DNA of 64,000 nt from JACVRW01 sp963808775 (GTDB lineage: Bacteria > Actinomycetota > Thermoleophilia > Solirubrobacterales > Thermoleophilaceae): NCBI GenBank assembly GCA_963808775.1, contig CAWEGR010000004.1, positions 310,001-374,000 of the forward strand, in the 5' to 3' direction. Under the pieces are notes generated by a model. The model saw only the letters and a list, made by a program, of their open reading frames with translations, had not been told where the DNA came from and did no database searches. The stretch's first letter is position 1, and every line of letters begins with the position of its first letter. Positions 25,269 through 33,466 of the stretch are shown here, piece by piece. Both the position numbers and the translations under genes were made by a program.

Positions 25269-26225
25269 CTATGTGTGGAGAGCGGAGTCCGAGCCCGGCG
25301 CCCAGCGCGGCTCGGCCCGCGGAGGCGACCCGCCGATGGCGAGCGCCGCGCGCGCCGTGACCACGTGGTAGAGGATCAGGAGCTGCACGAGGGCGAGCGA
25401 GTCCGATCGCCGCAGGTCCGTCCCGACCGTGAACTCGCCGAGCCGCCGGATGCGCAGATGGGAGGCGAAGCTCATGCGCTCCCAGACCGCCTCCTCGAGC
25501 TCCGCGGCGTGATCGGGATCGAGGTCACCGGGGATGCGCAAGAGCCACTCGCGCTCGCGCTTCAGAAGCGCCGGGCCGCTCCGCGTGCCGTCGAGCAGCG
25601 GCGAGAGGTCGGGGTGCGGAAGCGTGTCGCGCAGGATCACGTCCGCGTCGAGGCGCGCCGGGTCGCCGGAGGCGTTCGGCCGGAAGGCGACCACTATGTC
25701 GGCATGCTCGCGCTGCGGCTCGATGTACAGCTCGGAGTCGGCCTGGCGGCGGTCGAGCTCCGCGAGCACCTCGTCCGTCGTGTAGCCGCGCCGCGTGCAG
25801 TCGCGCTTCAGCTTCCAGGCGCGCCTCAGCTTCTCGGGCGGGCACAGCATCACCCGCACGTCGTGCACGCTGCGAAGCGTCTCGGTGTGGAAGCTGAGCA
25901 GGCCCTCGACCACCAGGAAGTTCGCGGGCCGGACGTATTCGGGCGGCCGGAAGCTGCCGTCGCGGTGCGAGTAGACGGGCTTCAGCACGGCCTCGCCGCG
26001 GCGCAGGTGGATCAGATGCTGGGTGAGGATGTCGAGGTAGTTCGAATCTGGATGAAGCGGCGTCACGCCGAGCTCGCGCCGCCGCTCGCGGTCGTAGCGG
26101 TGGTAGTCGTCGGCCGAGACGTGGGTCACGTGCGCGTCGCCGAGCACGCGCACGAGGCCGCGCGTGACGGTCGTCTTGCCGGCGCCGGAGTCGCCGACGA
26201 CGCCCACGATGATGGAGCGCGCCAC
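25269..26225 (-). CDS. prk: Phosphoribulokinase-type kinase
   Basis: 318 residues. Walker A GDSGAGKTTVTRG is followed by SADDYHRYDRERRRELGVTP, PVYSHRDGSFRPPE, VVEGLLSFHTE and AWKLKRDCTRRGYT, then AELDRRQADSELYIEPQR. All match the order in the plant/cyanobacterial branch of phosphoribulokinase rather than uridine kinase. PRK makes ribulose 1,5-bisphosphate from ribulose 5-phosphate. No RuBisCO is in the window. It is last in an operon with a flavin reductase, the DUF1989-GcvT fusion and an acyl-CoA-dehydrogenase-like protein, and stands next to a CbbR-like regulator. The C-terminal 100 residues are less typical. Confidence 0.85.
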   Translation of the reverse strand: MARSIIVGVVGDSGAGKTTVTRGLVRVLGDAHVTHVSADDYHRYDRERRRELGVTPLHPDSNYLDILTQHLIHLRRGEAVLKPVYSHRDGSFRPPEYVRPANFLVVEGLLSFHTETLRSVHDVRVMLCPPEKLRRAWKLKRDCTRRGYTTDEVLAELDRRQADSELYIEPQREHADIVVAFRPNASGDPARLDADVILRDTLPHPDLSPLLDGTRSGPALLKREREWLLRIPGDLDPDHAAELEEAVWERMSFASHLRIRRLGEFTVGTDLRRSDSLALVQLLILYHVVTARAALAIGGSPPRAEPRWAPGSDSALHT

Positions 26226-26238
26226 GGGATCCGCTCGC

Positions 26239-26841
26239 TCAGCCGGTCTGGCCGAGCCGCTCGTAGCGGCCGCCGTGGAAGAGCAGGGGCTGGCCGTCGT
26301 GATGGCGCGCGTACTCGACGCGGCCGAGGAAGAGCGAGTGGTCGCCGCCCCAGTAGGAGCGCTGCACCGATGCGACGAAGTGGGCGAGCGCGCCCTCGAC
26401 GAGCGGGGTGCCGCGCACGAGGTCGAAGCGCGGCTCCGGCAGGTCGTCGCCCTGGCGTCCCGCGAAGCGGTCCGACAGCGCCGCCTGCGTCTCGCAGAGG
26501 ACGTTGACGCCGTAGCGGCGCCCCTCGTGCAGCATCCCGCACATCTTCGTGCGCCGGTCGACCGAGATCAGCACGAGCGGCGGCTCGAGCGAGACCGACA
26601 TGAACGCGTTCGCGGTCATGCCGTGGATCTGCTCGCCGTCCGCCGTGGTGATCACGGTGACGCCCGTGGCGAACATGCCGAGCGTCCGCCGCAGCGCCAC
26701 GGCGGGGTCGTCGCCGCCGTCCGTCGAGACGTCGGGCGCCTCGTCCTGGGCGTACTCCTCGAACGGAGCGTCTCCGATGCCGTCCGGCCCGGCCCAGCTG
26801 ATCGGGAAGTCGAACTCGGGCGGGCGCGGGATCTCGGTCAT
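26239..26841 (-). CDS. Flavin reductase (HpaC/RutF-like) domain protein
   Basis: 200 residues. After an acidic 45-residue lead comes a FMN-binding split barrel: RRTLGMFATGVTVITTADG, HGMTANAFMSVSLEPPLVLI, NVLCETQAALSDRFAG and GGDHSLFLGRVE. These small NAD(P)H:flavin reductases feed reduced FMN or FAD to a separate monooxygenase. It directly abuts the DUF1989-GcvT gene, and an acyl-CoA-dehydrogenase-fold protein in the same operon is a candidate oxygenase partner. The long acidic N-terminus is unusual for the family. Confidence 0.88.
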   Translation of the reverse strand: MTEIPRPPEFDFPISWAGPDGIGDAPFEEYAQDEAPDVSTDGGDDPAVALRRTLGMFATGVTVITTADGEQIHGMTANAFMSVSLEPPLVLISVDRRTKMCGMLHEGRRYGVNVLCETQAALSDRFAGRQGDDLPEPRFDLVRGTPLVEGALAHFVASVQRSYWGGDHSLFLGRVEYARHHDGQPLLFHGGRYERLGQTG

Positions 26842-29148
26842 CTACGACCGCGGCCGCTTCTTCTCGGGGTCGTAGAAGGGGAAGCGGACGACCTCGGCGG
26901 GGATGCGTTTCTGGAGGCCGTCGAGCTTGCCGATCTCGACCTTGGTGCCGGGCTCTGCGTAGCCGACGTTCATGCGGCAGAGCGCGATGTTCTTGCGGAG
27001 CTTGGGTGAGCGCATCCCGCTCGTGACGACCCCGACGCGGCGGCGGTCGTCCCAGACCTCGTCGCCATGCCCCGCCGTCTCGTTGCCCTCGAGCTCGAGG
27101 CCGACGAGCTTGCGCTGCGGATGCGCCGCGCGCTCCGTCAGGGCTTCCTTGCCGACGAAGTCGTCCTCGGAGTCGAGCGCGACGGTGAACCCGATGCCCG
27201 CCTCGAACGGGTCGACCTGGTCGTCGAACTCGTAGCCCGCGAAGATCAGCCCGGACTCGATCCGCACCAGATCCAGGGCCTCGAGCCCGAGCGGCTTCAG
27301 CCCGTGCTCGCGGCCCGCCTCCCAGAGCGCGTCCCAGACCGCCTCGCCATCCGAGGGGTGGCAGAACACCTCGTAGCCGAGCTCGCCCGTGTAACCGGTG
27401 CGCGACACCACGATCGGGATCCCGTCGAACGACCCGATGCGCCCGACCGTGAACCGGAACCACTTCAGGTCCTCGAGCGCGGTCTGCGTCGGCGGGGTCC
27501 ACACCACCTTCTTCAACAGCTCGCGGCTCTCCGGCCCCTGCACCGCCACGTTGTGAAGCTCGTCCGTGGTCGGCTTGACGAACACCCGCAGGCCGAGCCG
27601 GTCGGCGAGCTCCTTGAGCCACACGCCCGTGTAGGGGTCGCCGCCGATGAAGCGGAAGTTGTTGTCCGCGAGCCGGAACACGGTCGCGTCGTCGATCATG
27701 CCGCCGGTCTCGTTGCAGACCGCCGTGTAGACCACCTGGCCGACCGACAGCTTGCGCACGTCGCGCGTCATCGCCCACTGGATCAGGGCCTCGGCGTCGG
27801 GGCCGAGCACCTCCCACTTGCGCAGCGGGGAGAGGTCCATGATCACGCTCTTCTCGCGCGCCGCCCAGTACTCCGCGATCGCGCCCTCGTTGTCGAAGCA
27901 GTGCGGCAGCCAGTAGCCGCGGTACTCCACGAAGCTCTTCGTGAGCTCGCTCGTCCGCGAGTGGAACGCCGTCTCCTTCGTCAACACAGCCTCCGAGTCA
28001 GGGGTCACGCGGTGGGCGATCGCCGTCTGGAACTTGTTCTCCGGCGAGTAGACGCGCACGTGGATGTCCGTGATCTCCCAGCCGTTCGCGGGATCGACGT
28101 CGTCCGGGCACGCCGACGACGCGCAGACGAGATCCGTGAGGGCGCGCATCAGGACGTAGTCGCCGGGGCGCGACCAGGGCTCGTCCGAGATCAGCACGTT
28201 GTCGCAGTCGAAGCCGGTGTTGAAGAAGAAGTTCACCGCCTCCCAGCCCGCCCGCTCCGCGATTCCGTACGGCGTCACCTGGTTGTTGAAGTTCTCCGTG
28301 CAGGAGATGTGGCCCGGGTAGCCGAGGTCGTCGTAGTACTTCTTCGTGCAGGCGAGCCCGAAGGTGTCGTGGCGCCCGACCGTGTCCTGCACGACCTGCA
28401 CGAGCGGGTCCATGTCGACGTCGAAGAACTTCGAGTACAGCCCGGGCTGCGGATAGGCCGAGCCCATCAGGGTGCGCGTGGTCACCCCGTCCATCCCGCG
28501 CTCGAGGCCGCGCTGCAGCTTGTGCTCGTGGAAGGCGAGGAAGTCAGAGCACTGCTTGCCCCTCACGTCGATGATCTGGATGTACTCGCCCTCCTTCACC
28601 TCGTAGGCGAGCGCGGAGGCCTTGTCGACGCGGAAGTCGAGCCGCGGCTCCGCCAGCGGCGCCGGCAGCTCCGCCTCCACCTCCGGCCGCGGCGTGGCGC
28701 GCTGAAGCTCGACGATCAGCGCCGACGCCGGCGGCTCACCGTCGATCACCCGCCCGCCCGGCGCCGCCACCACCAGCAGCGCGTCGCGCTCGGCCGTGAA
28801 CGACTGCGAGTCGCCCGGCCGGCCGTCCGGACCGAACAGCCGCACCGCCATCGCGTCGTCGGGCTTCACCCCGCGCGCGTGGAGCTGCGACAGGAACCCG
28901 TTCCCACCGCTCCGCAGCACCGTTGCCGGGGCGTCCGCCCGCGTGCCCAGAGCGGCCGCGTCGTCCCGCCCCTCGGGCGAGAGCACGGTCAGCTCGGCCG
29001 GCTGGCCGCCGTCGGGGTCCACCACCCGCACGCGGTCGCCCGCGCGCACCTCCACCACCGTCGCGGCGCCCGGGCGCACCCACCACGACTCGAACGAGCG
29101 ATCGACCGGCTTCAGGCCTCCCACCAGCGCTGGCGAGGAGATCGCCAT
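26842..29148 (-). CDS. DUF1989 - GcvT/aminomethyltransferase fusion protein
   Basis: 768 residues. Residues 15-140 look like a degenerate DUF1989 half. Residues about 165-400 are a full DUF1989 domain with its metal/thiol motifs RGKQCSDFLAFH, RHDTFGLACTKKYYDDLG and GHISCTENF. From about 420 to the end lies a glycine-cleavage T-protein/tetrahydrofolate-binding module (KWEVLGPDAEALIQWAMTRD, RTGYTGELGYEVFCHPSDG, LGLEALDLVRIESGLIFAG, SGMRSPKLRKNIALCRM). Some DUF1989 proteins are carboxyguanidine deiminases; GcvT modules move a one-carbon unit from an amine to THF. The fusion suggests an enzyme releasing a C1 unit from an N-methylated or amidine substrate. It sits six bases after the acyl-CoA-dehydrogenase-like gene. 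Domain calls are firm; function is open. Confidence 0.88.
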   Translation of the reverse strand: MAISSPALVGGLKPVDRSFESWWVRPGAATVVEVRAGDRVRVVDPDGGQPAELTVLSPEGRDDAAALGTRADAPATVLRSGGNGFLSQLHARGVKPDDAMAVRLFGPDGRPGDSQSFTAERDALLVVAAPGGRVIDGEPPASALIVELQRATPRPEVEAELPAPLAEPRLDFRVDKASALAYEVKEGEYIQIIDVRGKQCSDFLAFHEHKLQRGLERGMDGVTTRTLMGSAYPQPGLYSKFFDVDMDPLVQVVQDTVGRHDTFGLACTKKYYDDLGYPGHISCTENFNNQVTPYGIAERAGWEAVNFFFNTGFDCDNVLISDEPWSRPGDYVLMRALTDLVCASSACPDDVDPANGWEITDIHVRVYSPENKFQTAIAHRVTPDSEAVLTKETAFHSRTSELTKSFVEYRGYWLPHCFDNEGAIAEYWAAREKSVIMDLSPLRKWEVLGPDAEALIQWAMTRDVRKLSVGQVVYTAVCNETGGMIDDATVFRLADNNFRFIGGDPYTGVWLKELADRLGLRVFVKPTTDELHNVAVQGPESRELLKKVVWTPPTQTALEDLKWFRFTVGRIGSFDGIPIVVSRTGYTGELGYEVFCHPSDGEAVWDALWEAGREHGLKPLGLEALDLVRIESGLIFAGYEFDDQVDPFEAGIGFTVALDSEDDFVGKEALTERAAHPQRKLVGLELEGNETAGHGDEVWDDRRRVGVVTSGMRSPKLRKNIALCRMNVGYAEPGTKVEIGKLDGLQKRIPAEVVRFPFYDPEKKRPRS

Positions 29149-29153
29149 GGCGG

Positions 29154-30557
29154 TCAGGCCTTCGCGGCCGGCTCCCGCGACTCGTCCTTGTCGGCCTGCT
29201 CGATCAGCTGCTGCGCCAGCTCCCGCTTGGAGGAGGAATCGAGCTTCTTGACCTCGTTCTCGACCACACGCCGATTGTAGGTCTGGTTCCAGTAGTCGAG
29301 CGCGTCGAAGCCGAGCAGCACCGCCTTGCCCACGAACTGGCGCAGAACCTCGTTCGTCGGGCCCATCACCCAGCCCGCCTTCGCGTCACGCACGTAGCGC
29401 TCGAGCTCCATGTCCCGCTTGTAGCCGGAGCCGCCGCACGCATGCAGCATCTTGTCCACGTGATGCGCCGTGTTCTTCGCGGCCTCGAACTTGATCTGCC
29501 ACGCCCAGTGGAGCAGGTCCGCCCGGGCGGTCTCGCCGACCTCGAGGATGCGCTCGTTGTTGTCCGTCGCCTGGTCCATCGCCTGCGCGACGGAGAGCAC
29601 GAACACGCGGCAGGCGTTCGTGTCCATCACGGCCTCGCCGACGTAGTCCTGGATCGTCGGGTAGTCCGCCACCCGCATCCCCACGTCCACGTGCCGCTTG
29701 CGCGTCGTGTGCCGCTTCGCGATGTCGATCGCGCCGAGCGTGATGCCGTTCCAGACGGACGAGGAGCCGACGAGGAACCACGGGTCGACGGCCTCGTCGT
29801 TCGACGCCGCGCCGTCGCCGAGCGGACCCACGACCTGGTCGGCCGGGATCTCCACGCCGTCGACCTGGATCGGGCCCGACTGGTTGCCGCGCAGCCCGAG
29901 CGCGTCCCACAGCGACGGCTGCGCCTTCACGTGCTCGCCGTCGATCACGAACACCGACAGGTCGTCATAGCCCTTGAAGTCCGGGCTCGTCGTCTGCACG
30001 ACGTAGAAGTCCGCGAACCCGCCGGAGGTCGTCCACGACGCCTTCTTGTTGACCTTGAAGCCGCCGTTCGAGCGCTCGGCCGAGGACGAGAACGGGTACC
30101 AGAAGTGCGATCCGGTCTCAGGGTCCGAGTACGAGAGCGTCCCGATCTTGCAGTCGTTGAGCGGCCGGATGTACTTCTCGACCAGCTCGGGCGTCGGGCG
30201 CAGCATGATCGTGGCCACGGCGCTCGTGTGCATGACGTAACACATGGCCGTGGACGCGCAGCCGTAGCGCGCCAGCGTCTCGCACACCATGCCGTAGGCC
30301 ACGTGGTTCTCGCCGAGCCCGCCGTACTCCTCCGGCACCGTGAGCGACAGGAACCCGTTCTCGGCGAGGATCTCGAAGTTGCGGCGCGGATAGAGCAGCT
30401 CGTCGTCGGAGCGCTTCGCGTTCGCGCGGAGCTCCTGCTCGCAGAGGTGGATCAGCTTCTGCCGCAGCTCCTTCTGCCGGTCCGTCAGGAACCAGTCCGG
30501 ATCCCATTCGTAGCCCAGGCCCCAGAACGGCTCCCCACCCCACATCTTCTCCGCCAT
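29154..30557 (-). CDS. Acyl-CoA-dehydrogenase-fold flavoprotein, catalytic Glu not conserved
   Basis: 467 residues. ACAD N-domain (NGFLSLTVPEEYGGLGENHV), FAD-binding strand region (GTLSYSDPETGSHFWYPF, KASWTTSGGFADFYVV) and C-domain (LHACGGSGYKRDMELERYVR). Where ACADs have the catalytic base in YEGT, this protein reads VMGPTNEV, with glycine in the Glu position by my alignment. The relative lacking that base are DszC/HpaB-like two-component monooxygenases, which need a flavin reductase; one is encoded two genes downstream. I infer an N- or C-monooxygenase rather than a fatty-acid enzyme. First gene of a four-gene operon, with the regulon operator 25 bases ahead. Confidence 0.82.
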   Translation of the reverse strand: MAEKMWGGEPFWGLGYEWDPDWFLTDRQKELRQKLIHLCEQELRANAKRSDDELLYPRRNFEILAENGFLSLTVPEEYGGLGENHVAYGMVCETLARYGCASTAMCYVMHTSAVATIMLRPTPELVEKYIRPLNDCKIGTLSYSDPETGSHFWYPFSSSAERSNGGFKVNKKASWTTSGGFADFYVVQTTSPDFKGYDDLSVFVIDGEHVKAQPSLWDALGLRGNQSGPIQVDGVEIPADQVVGPLGDGAASNDEAVDPWFLVGSSSVWNGITLGAIDIAKRHTTRKRHVDVGMRVADYPTIQDYVGEAVMDTNACRVFVLSVAQAMDQATDNNERILEVGETARADLLHWAWQIKFEAAKNTAHHVDKMLHACGGSGYKRDMELERYVRDAKAGWVMGPTNEVLRQFVGKAVLLGFDALDYWNQTYNRRVVENEVKKLDSSSKRELAQQLIEQADKDESREPAAKA

Positions 30558-30582
30558 CGTTCTCCCTCGGTCTGGCGACTTC

Positions 30583-30596
30583 GTACAAATATGTAC
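30583..30596. promoter_or_regulatory. Operator site of the GKACMAATWKGTAC regulon, upstream of the ACAD-GcvT-PRK operon
   Basis: GTACAAATATGTAC, near-perfect palindrome, 25 bases upstream of the minus-strand ATG at 30557, between that gene and uspA. Confidence 0.6.
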
Positions 30597-30632
30597 AACG
30601 GTTTCTATCGGATTCTCTTGCGGGTGTCCATC

Positions 30633-31118
30633 TCAGCCGTCGGGTGCAATCCACACGAGGCAGCCGGCGTCGCGGCGGATCGTCGCCGCCGCGCGCCTGA
30701 AGCGCCGGCGGCCCGTCCGCTCGCGGTCCGGCCCGAACACGAGCAGGCCCGCGTCCCGCTCGCTCGCCACCTCGAGCAGCGCCCGCACCGCGCGTCTCGT
30801 CCGCACCCTGAGGAGCTCCGTCTTCACGCCGAGCTCCGCCGCCCGGGACGCGGTCGCACGCACCTCGTCAAGCGCCTCCTCGTGGGGGAACGTGGTGCCC
30901 TGCGGCCCGAACAGCACGAGCGTCGTCGTGTAGTGCGGCAGCGGGATCAGGTTGACGAGCACGAGTGGAACGCCCGCCTCGACCGCGCTGTCGATCGCCA
31001 TGCGCTCGGCGCTCGGGTCGACCCCGACGGCAAGCGTTGCGAGCAGCACCGGCCGGGCCTTGCTCGGCTTCGTCAGGGCCGGCGCCACGTCCTCGCGGCG
31101 GTCGCGCAGCTTGAGCAT
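30633..31118 (-). CDS. Universal stress protein (UspA) domain protein
   Basis: 161 residues. Single UspA fold: VLLATLAVGVDPSAERMAID at the start, a middle helix DEVRATASRAAELGVKTELL and the C-terminal LLVFGPDRERTGRRRF. The usual nucleotide loop GxxGxxxxxxGS is replaced by GPDRERTGRRRF, so ATP binding is doubtful. Lies between the ACAD operon and the divergent permease gene, in the same direction as the former. Role unknown. Confidence 0.75.
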   Translation of the reverse strand: MLKLRDRREDVAPALTKPSKARPVLLATLAVGVDPSAERMAIDSAVEAGVPLVLVNLIPLPHYTTTLVLFGPQGTTFPHEEALDEVRATASRAAELGVKTELLRVRTRRAVRALLEVASERDAGLLVFGPDRERTGRRRFRRAAATIRRDAGCLVWIAPDG

Positions 31119-31191
31119 CCTTCCTGAGAACTGTAGAGCCGTCTGTTGACCGCGTCCGAGGCCCGTGGTAGATAGAGCCTTACGGGCTCGT

Positions 31192-31205
31192 GTACCAATT
31201 GGTAC
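31192..31205. promoter_or_regulatory. Operator site of the GKACMAATWKGTAC regulon, upstream of the permease gene
   Basis: GTACCAATTGGTAC, a perfect 14-base palindrome, 42 bases before the permease ATG at 31248. The clearest example of the motif. Confidence 0.65.
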
Positions 31206-31247
31206 GACCGGCGAGCGCAGGTCACCACGAGGGAGAGGGGACGCGGG

Positions 31248-32750
31248 ATGGCGAGAGCCGAAGTTGAGGAGAGAGAACTCCTAAAGGCAATGACCTGGTG
31301 GGACGGGTTCGTGGTAGCGCTCGCGAACCCGGGCTTCCTGATCGCCGCGCTGGGCGGCTCGATCGGGGCCCTCGGCACCACCGGAGCGTTCGTGCTGTGG
31401 ACGATCTCGATCTGCCTCGGCGCGCTGCAGAACAACGTGCACGCGGAGCTGGCCGCGATGTTCCCGTCGAAGTCCGGCGGCATCGCGCTCTACGCGCACG
31501 AGGCGTGGCGCAAGTACCTCACCGTCATCGGTCCGCTGGCCTCGTTCGGCTACTGGATCGGCTGGTCGGTCGTGCTGTCGATCAACGGGCTCGTGGCCGG
31601 CACCCTCATCCAGGCCGAGTGGTTCGAGGACTCGACCTGGGCGGAGAACGCCGGCACCTTCGACTTCAACCTGCCGATCGTGATCGGCATCGGCCTGATC
31701 ATCCTCGTCTGGGCGTTCAACGTCTTCGGCGTGCGGCCGGCCGTCTGGTTCGGCTACGTCACCGGCGCGCTCCTGATCCTGCCCGCGTTCGTGCTGATGT
31801 TCTTCCCCTACATCACGGGCGACTGGTCGAGCGACAACATGCAGTGGGAGATCGGGGCGAACGGAGGCCTCGCGCTCGCGCTCACCTGGCTCTACTTCAT
31901 GTGCTGGTCCTCGTACGGGATCGAGGTGGTGGCCACCTTTGCGCCCGAGTACCAGGACACCGAGCGCGACACCGCGCGTGCGCTGCGCGCCGCGGCGCTG
32001 TTCTCGGCGGTCGTCTACGTGCTGCTGCCGCTCGGCGTGGGCGGAACGCTCGGTACGGCGGCCATCGCCGAGGACGCGACGCTGATCTCGTTCTACACGC
32101 AGGCGTTCGACATCCTCGTCGGCAACTTCCTGGGCGGGGTGATGATCTTCTGCGTCGTCGCGGCGCTCATCCTGTCGATGAACACAGCGACGATGGACGG
32201 CTCGAGAGCCCTGTACGGCATCTCGAGAGACGGCATGACGATCAAGGCGTTCGGGCGCCTGAACAAGTTCCACGTGCCGGCGCTCGCGATGACCGTCGAC
32301 GCGATCCTGAACATCTTCCTGATCACCGCCTTCGCGGGCGTGATCGAGATCCTCGCGGTGTCGAACGTGGGCTACGTGTTCGCCACGTGTGCGGCGCTGT
32401 CGGGCTTCCTGCTGCTCCGCAGGGACCGGCCGGCGTGGCCGCGCCCCGTCAAGCTGCCGAACTACTGGGTGCCGCTCGCGTTCGTCCTGTTCCTCATCAA
32501 CCTGACGTTCCTGATTGTCGGCGGCTTCCTGTACTCGGGCGGCTTCCTCGGAATCGAGGGCTACGGCTACGGCTGGGACAAGACACGCACCGGCCTGCTC
32601 GTCCTGCTGGCGGCGCTGGCGCTGTACGTCTGGCGCCACGTGGTCGAGGACAAGCTGCCGATGAAGCTGCGCGAGGAGATCCCGCGCACGCCCGAGGAGG
32701 CGGCGGCCCACGCGGAGCTCAAGGCCGCGCCGACCTCAGCGCCGATCTAG
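31248..32750 (+). CDS. APC-superfamily amino acid/amine permease
   Basis: 500 residues with about twelve hydrophobic helices. The first-helix signature ALANPGFLIAALGGSIGALG is followed by AMFPSKSGGIALYAHEAW and WIGWSVVLSINGLVAGTL, and a cytosolic GISRDGMTIKAFGRLNKFHV loop typical of the family. A strong GGGAGAGGGGA ribosome binding site precedes the ATG. Its own regulon operator upstream and its place between C1-metabolism operons suggest it imports an N-methylated amino acid, methylamine-like compound or glutamate derivative. The substrate itself cannot be read from sequence. Confidence 0.9.
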   Translation: MARAEVEERELLKAMTWWDGFVVALANPGFLIAALGGSIGALGTTGAFVLWTISICLGALQNNVHAELAAMFPSKSGGIALYAHEAWRKYLTVIGPLASFGYWIGWSVVLSINGLVAGTLIQAEWFEDSTWAENAGTFDFNLPIVIGIGLIILVWAFNVFGVRPAVWFGYVTGALLILPAFVLMFFPYITGDWSSDNMQWEIGANGGLALALTWLYFMCWSSYGIEVVATFAPEYQDTERDTARALRAAALFSAVVYVLLPLGVGGTLGTAAIAEDATLISFYTQAFDILVGNFLGGVMIFCVVAALILSMNTATMDGSRALYGISRDGMTIKAFGRLNKFHVPALAMTVDAILNIFLITAFAGVIEILAVSNVGYVFATCAALSGFLLLRRDRPAWPRPVKLPNYWVPLAFVLFLINLTFLIVGGFLYSGGFLGIEGYGYGWDKTRTGLLVLLAALALYVWRHVVEDKLPMKLREEIPRTPEEAAAHAELKAAPTSAPI

Positions 32751-32768
32751 GCGCGACGCTTCGGGGGA

Positions 32769-32984
32769 GTCCGGGGGCGAGAGCCCCCGGACGCCATCGC
32801 ATCTGTCACTTGACCGGGCTATACGCGGTCAAGTGACACTTGCGGCGCGCGAGCCGCGAGGGCCGAGGCGCGACCCGGCGATCCGGTCCGGAGCGTGTGA
32901 CCGGCGATGGCAGGACGTCGCCGATAGCCCAGCCACCCGACAGGTGCCACGGGGGTCCGGGGGCGCGAGCCCCCGGCTGCCATC
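32769..32984. repeat. Structured intergenic repeat, copy 1
   Basis: First copy of a two-copy element (other at 62754-62941). In order: a GC hairpin (CCGGGGGCGAGAGCCCCCGG, 32771-32790), CCATCGCAT, a long hairpin with 13-base perfect arms TGTCACTTGACCG, a variable spacer, then about 92 bases with only two differences between copies. The last hairpin is CCGGGGGC-GCGA-GCCCCCGG (32957-32976). It fills the gap between the convergent permease and zinc-ribbon genes. I found no open frame in it. It could be a terminator, an RNA element or a REP-like mobile repeat. Confidence 0.8.
32804..32838. terminator. 13-bp perfect hairpin inside repeat copy 1
   Basis: Arms TGTCACTTGACCG and CGGTCAAGTGACA with the nine-base loop GGCTATACG. 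Sits 54 bases after the permease stop, so it may end that message; no T-run follows. Confidence 0.5.
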
Positions 32985-32995
32985 CCCGGCTGCCG

Positions 32996-33445
32996 TCACT
33001 CCGCCCGCAGCTGCCACACCGGGAGGCCCTGCAGCGCCTCCCGGTAGCGCTTGCGCTGCAGCGGCCGGATGAAGACGAACCAGATCACGAGCGCGGTCGG
33101 CAGCAGGAAGAACACGCCAAAGACGTTGCCCGTGAGCGTGAAGACGATCGCGAGCAGCGCCACGACGGCGCCGAATGCCACCGGCAGCGCCCGGTAGCGC
33201 AGCGACAGCCTGCGGATCTCCTCGTACTGCTCGCGCGGAATCCGCGTGGTGTCGTACTCGCGCCCGCATGACTCGCAGGTCCAGCGCTCACCGTAGGCGA
33301 GCGCCCGCTTCTCGCCGCACTCGCAGGTGACGCTGATCGGGGGTCCCTTGAGGACGGCGCCCGGATCCTCCCAGTCGCGGCGCTGGCGGCGCTTGCGAGA
33401 CCCGCTCGGGGCGCGCCCGCCGCGCCGTCGCTCCCGTCGTCCCAT
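32996..33445 (-). CDS. Zinc-ribbon membrane protein
   Basis: 149 residues. A basic N-terminus (RRERRRGGRAPSGSRKRRQR), then a zinc ribbon with CxC and CxxC pairs (TCECGEKR, WTCESCGRE), then two membrane helices (LPVAFGAVVALLAIVFTL and VFFLLPTALVIWFVFI) and a short basic tail. No known family recognised. The stop codon lies just beyond the end of the repeat. Convergent with the permease, divergent from the hydrolase. Confidence 0.7.
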   Translation of the reverse strand: MGRRERRRGGRAPSGSRKRRQRRDWEDPGAVLKGPPISVTCECGEKRALAYGERWTCESCGREYDTTRIPREQYEEIRRLSLRYRALPVAFGAVVALLAIVFTLTGNVFGVFFLLPTALVIWFVFIRPLQRKRYREALQGLPVWQLRAE

Positions 33446-33466
33446 GAAAGCGCGATCCTACCCGTC

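Noticed and set aside
27067..31127. Two very long plus-strand frames opposite the GcvT fusion and ACAD-like genes
   Set aside because: Antisense shadows without domains; the minus-strand genes are unambiguous.
32804..32838. The repeat hairpin as a protein-coding end shared by two frames (both end CHLTG.YAVK)
   Set aside because: The shared peptide comes from the same repeated DNA read in accidental frames; there is no gene in the repeat.
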